This document shows positions 6,665-6,676 of a stretch of DNA of 6,676 bases, piece after piece (within the stretch, counting starts at the first letter, position 1; the number at the start of each line of letters is the position of its first letter). The stretch comes from an uncultured Eubacteriales bacterium. Its GTDB lineage: Bacteria > Bacillota > Clostridia > Oscillospirales > Acutalibacteraceae. Both the position numbers and the translations under genes were made by a program. Below the pieces are notes generated by a model. That model ran no database searches, was not told where the DNA came from, and worked only from the letters and a program-made list of their open reading frames with translations. The stretch is taken from the NCBI GenBank assembly GCA_934476025.1, contig CAKSNI010000063.1, positions 1-6,676 of the forward strand, in the 5' to 3' direction.

Positions 6665-6676
6665 TTTTCTTTCCCC

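Overview
The window comes from a mid-GC genome, about half G+C by eye, most likely an uncultured or gut-type Clostridia (Bacillota; Oscillospirales/Ruminococcaceae-like is a guess). The signs are a lipoprotein-type solute-binding protein, a YesM/YesN-type two-component pair, strong purine-rich Shine-Dalgarno sites, GTG starts and a single InlB/Listeria-Bacteroides-type repeat protein. No RNA gene, insertion sequence, phage gene or CRISPR array is visible. All six genes lie on the minus strand, so transcription runs from high to low coordinates.

Layout in transcription order. (1) 6664-5579 is a complete MglC-like ABC sugar permease. It looks like the last transporter gene of an mgl (galactose/methyl-galactoside-type) operon whose binding protein and ATPase would lie beyond the right edge. 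(2) 5548-5177 is a small single-span membrane protein with one extracytoplasmic InlB B-type repeat, 30 nt after mglC. (3) 5176-5034 is a 143-nt intergenic region. It holds two strong hairpins with interchangeable arm cores, then an extended -10 promoter for the next operon. (4) 5033-3426 is a YesN-type response regulator (REC + AraC HTH). (5) 3429-1696 is a YesM/LytS-type sensor kinase with an extracytoplasmic Cache-like sensor. (6) 1699-740 is a periplasmic-binding-protein-fold sugar-binding lipoprotein. (7) 715 to the left edge is the first 238 codons of a YghZ-like aldo/keto reductase.

The regulator, kinase and binding-protein genes overlap by 4 nt at each junction, and the reductase follows after 24 nt, so these four form one tight operon. 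The second binding protein sits beside a sensor kinase rather than beside a transporter ATPase and permease. This suggests a three-component sugar sensor, comparable in gene content to the XylFII-LytS-YesN xylose sensor of clostridia. In this reading the lipoprotein binds an external sugar and signals through the kinase, and the regulator controls the adjacent mgl-type transporter. The sugar cannot be read from the sequence. The most novel items are this sensor arrangement, the MglC-linked InlB-repeat membrane protein and the paired hairpins.
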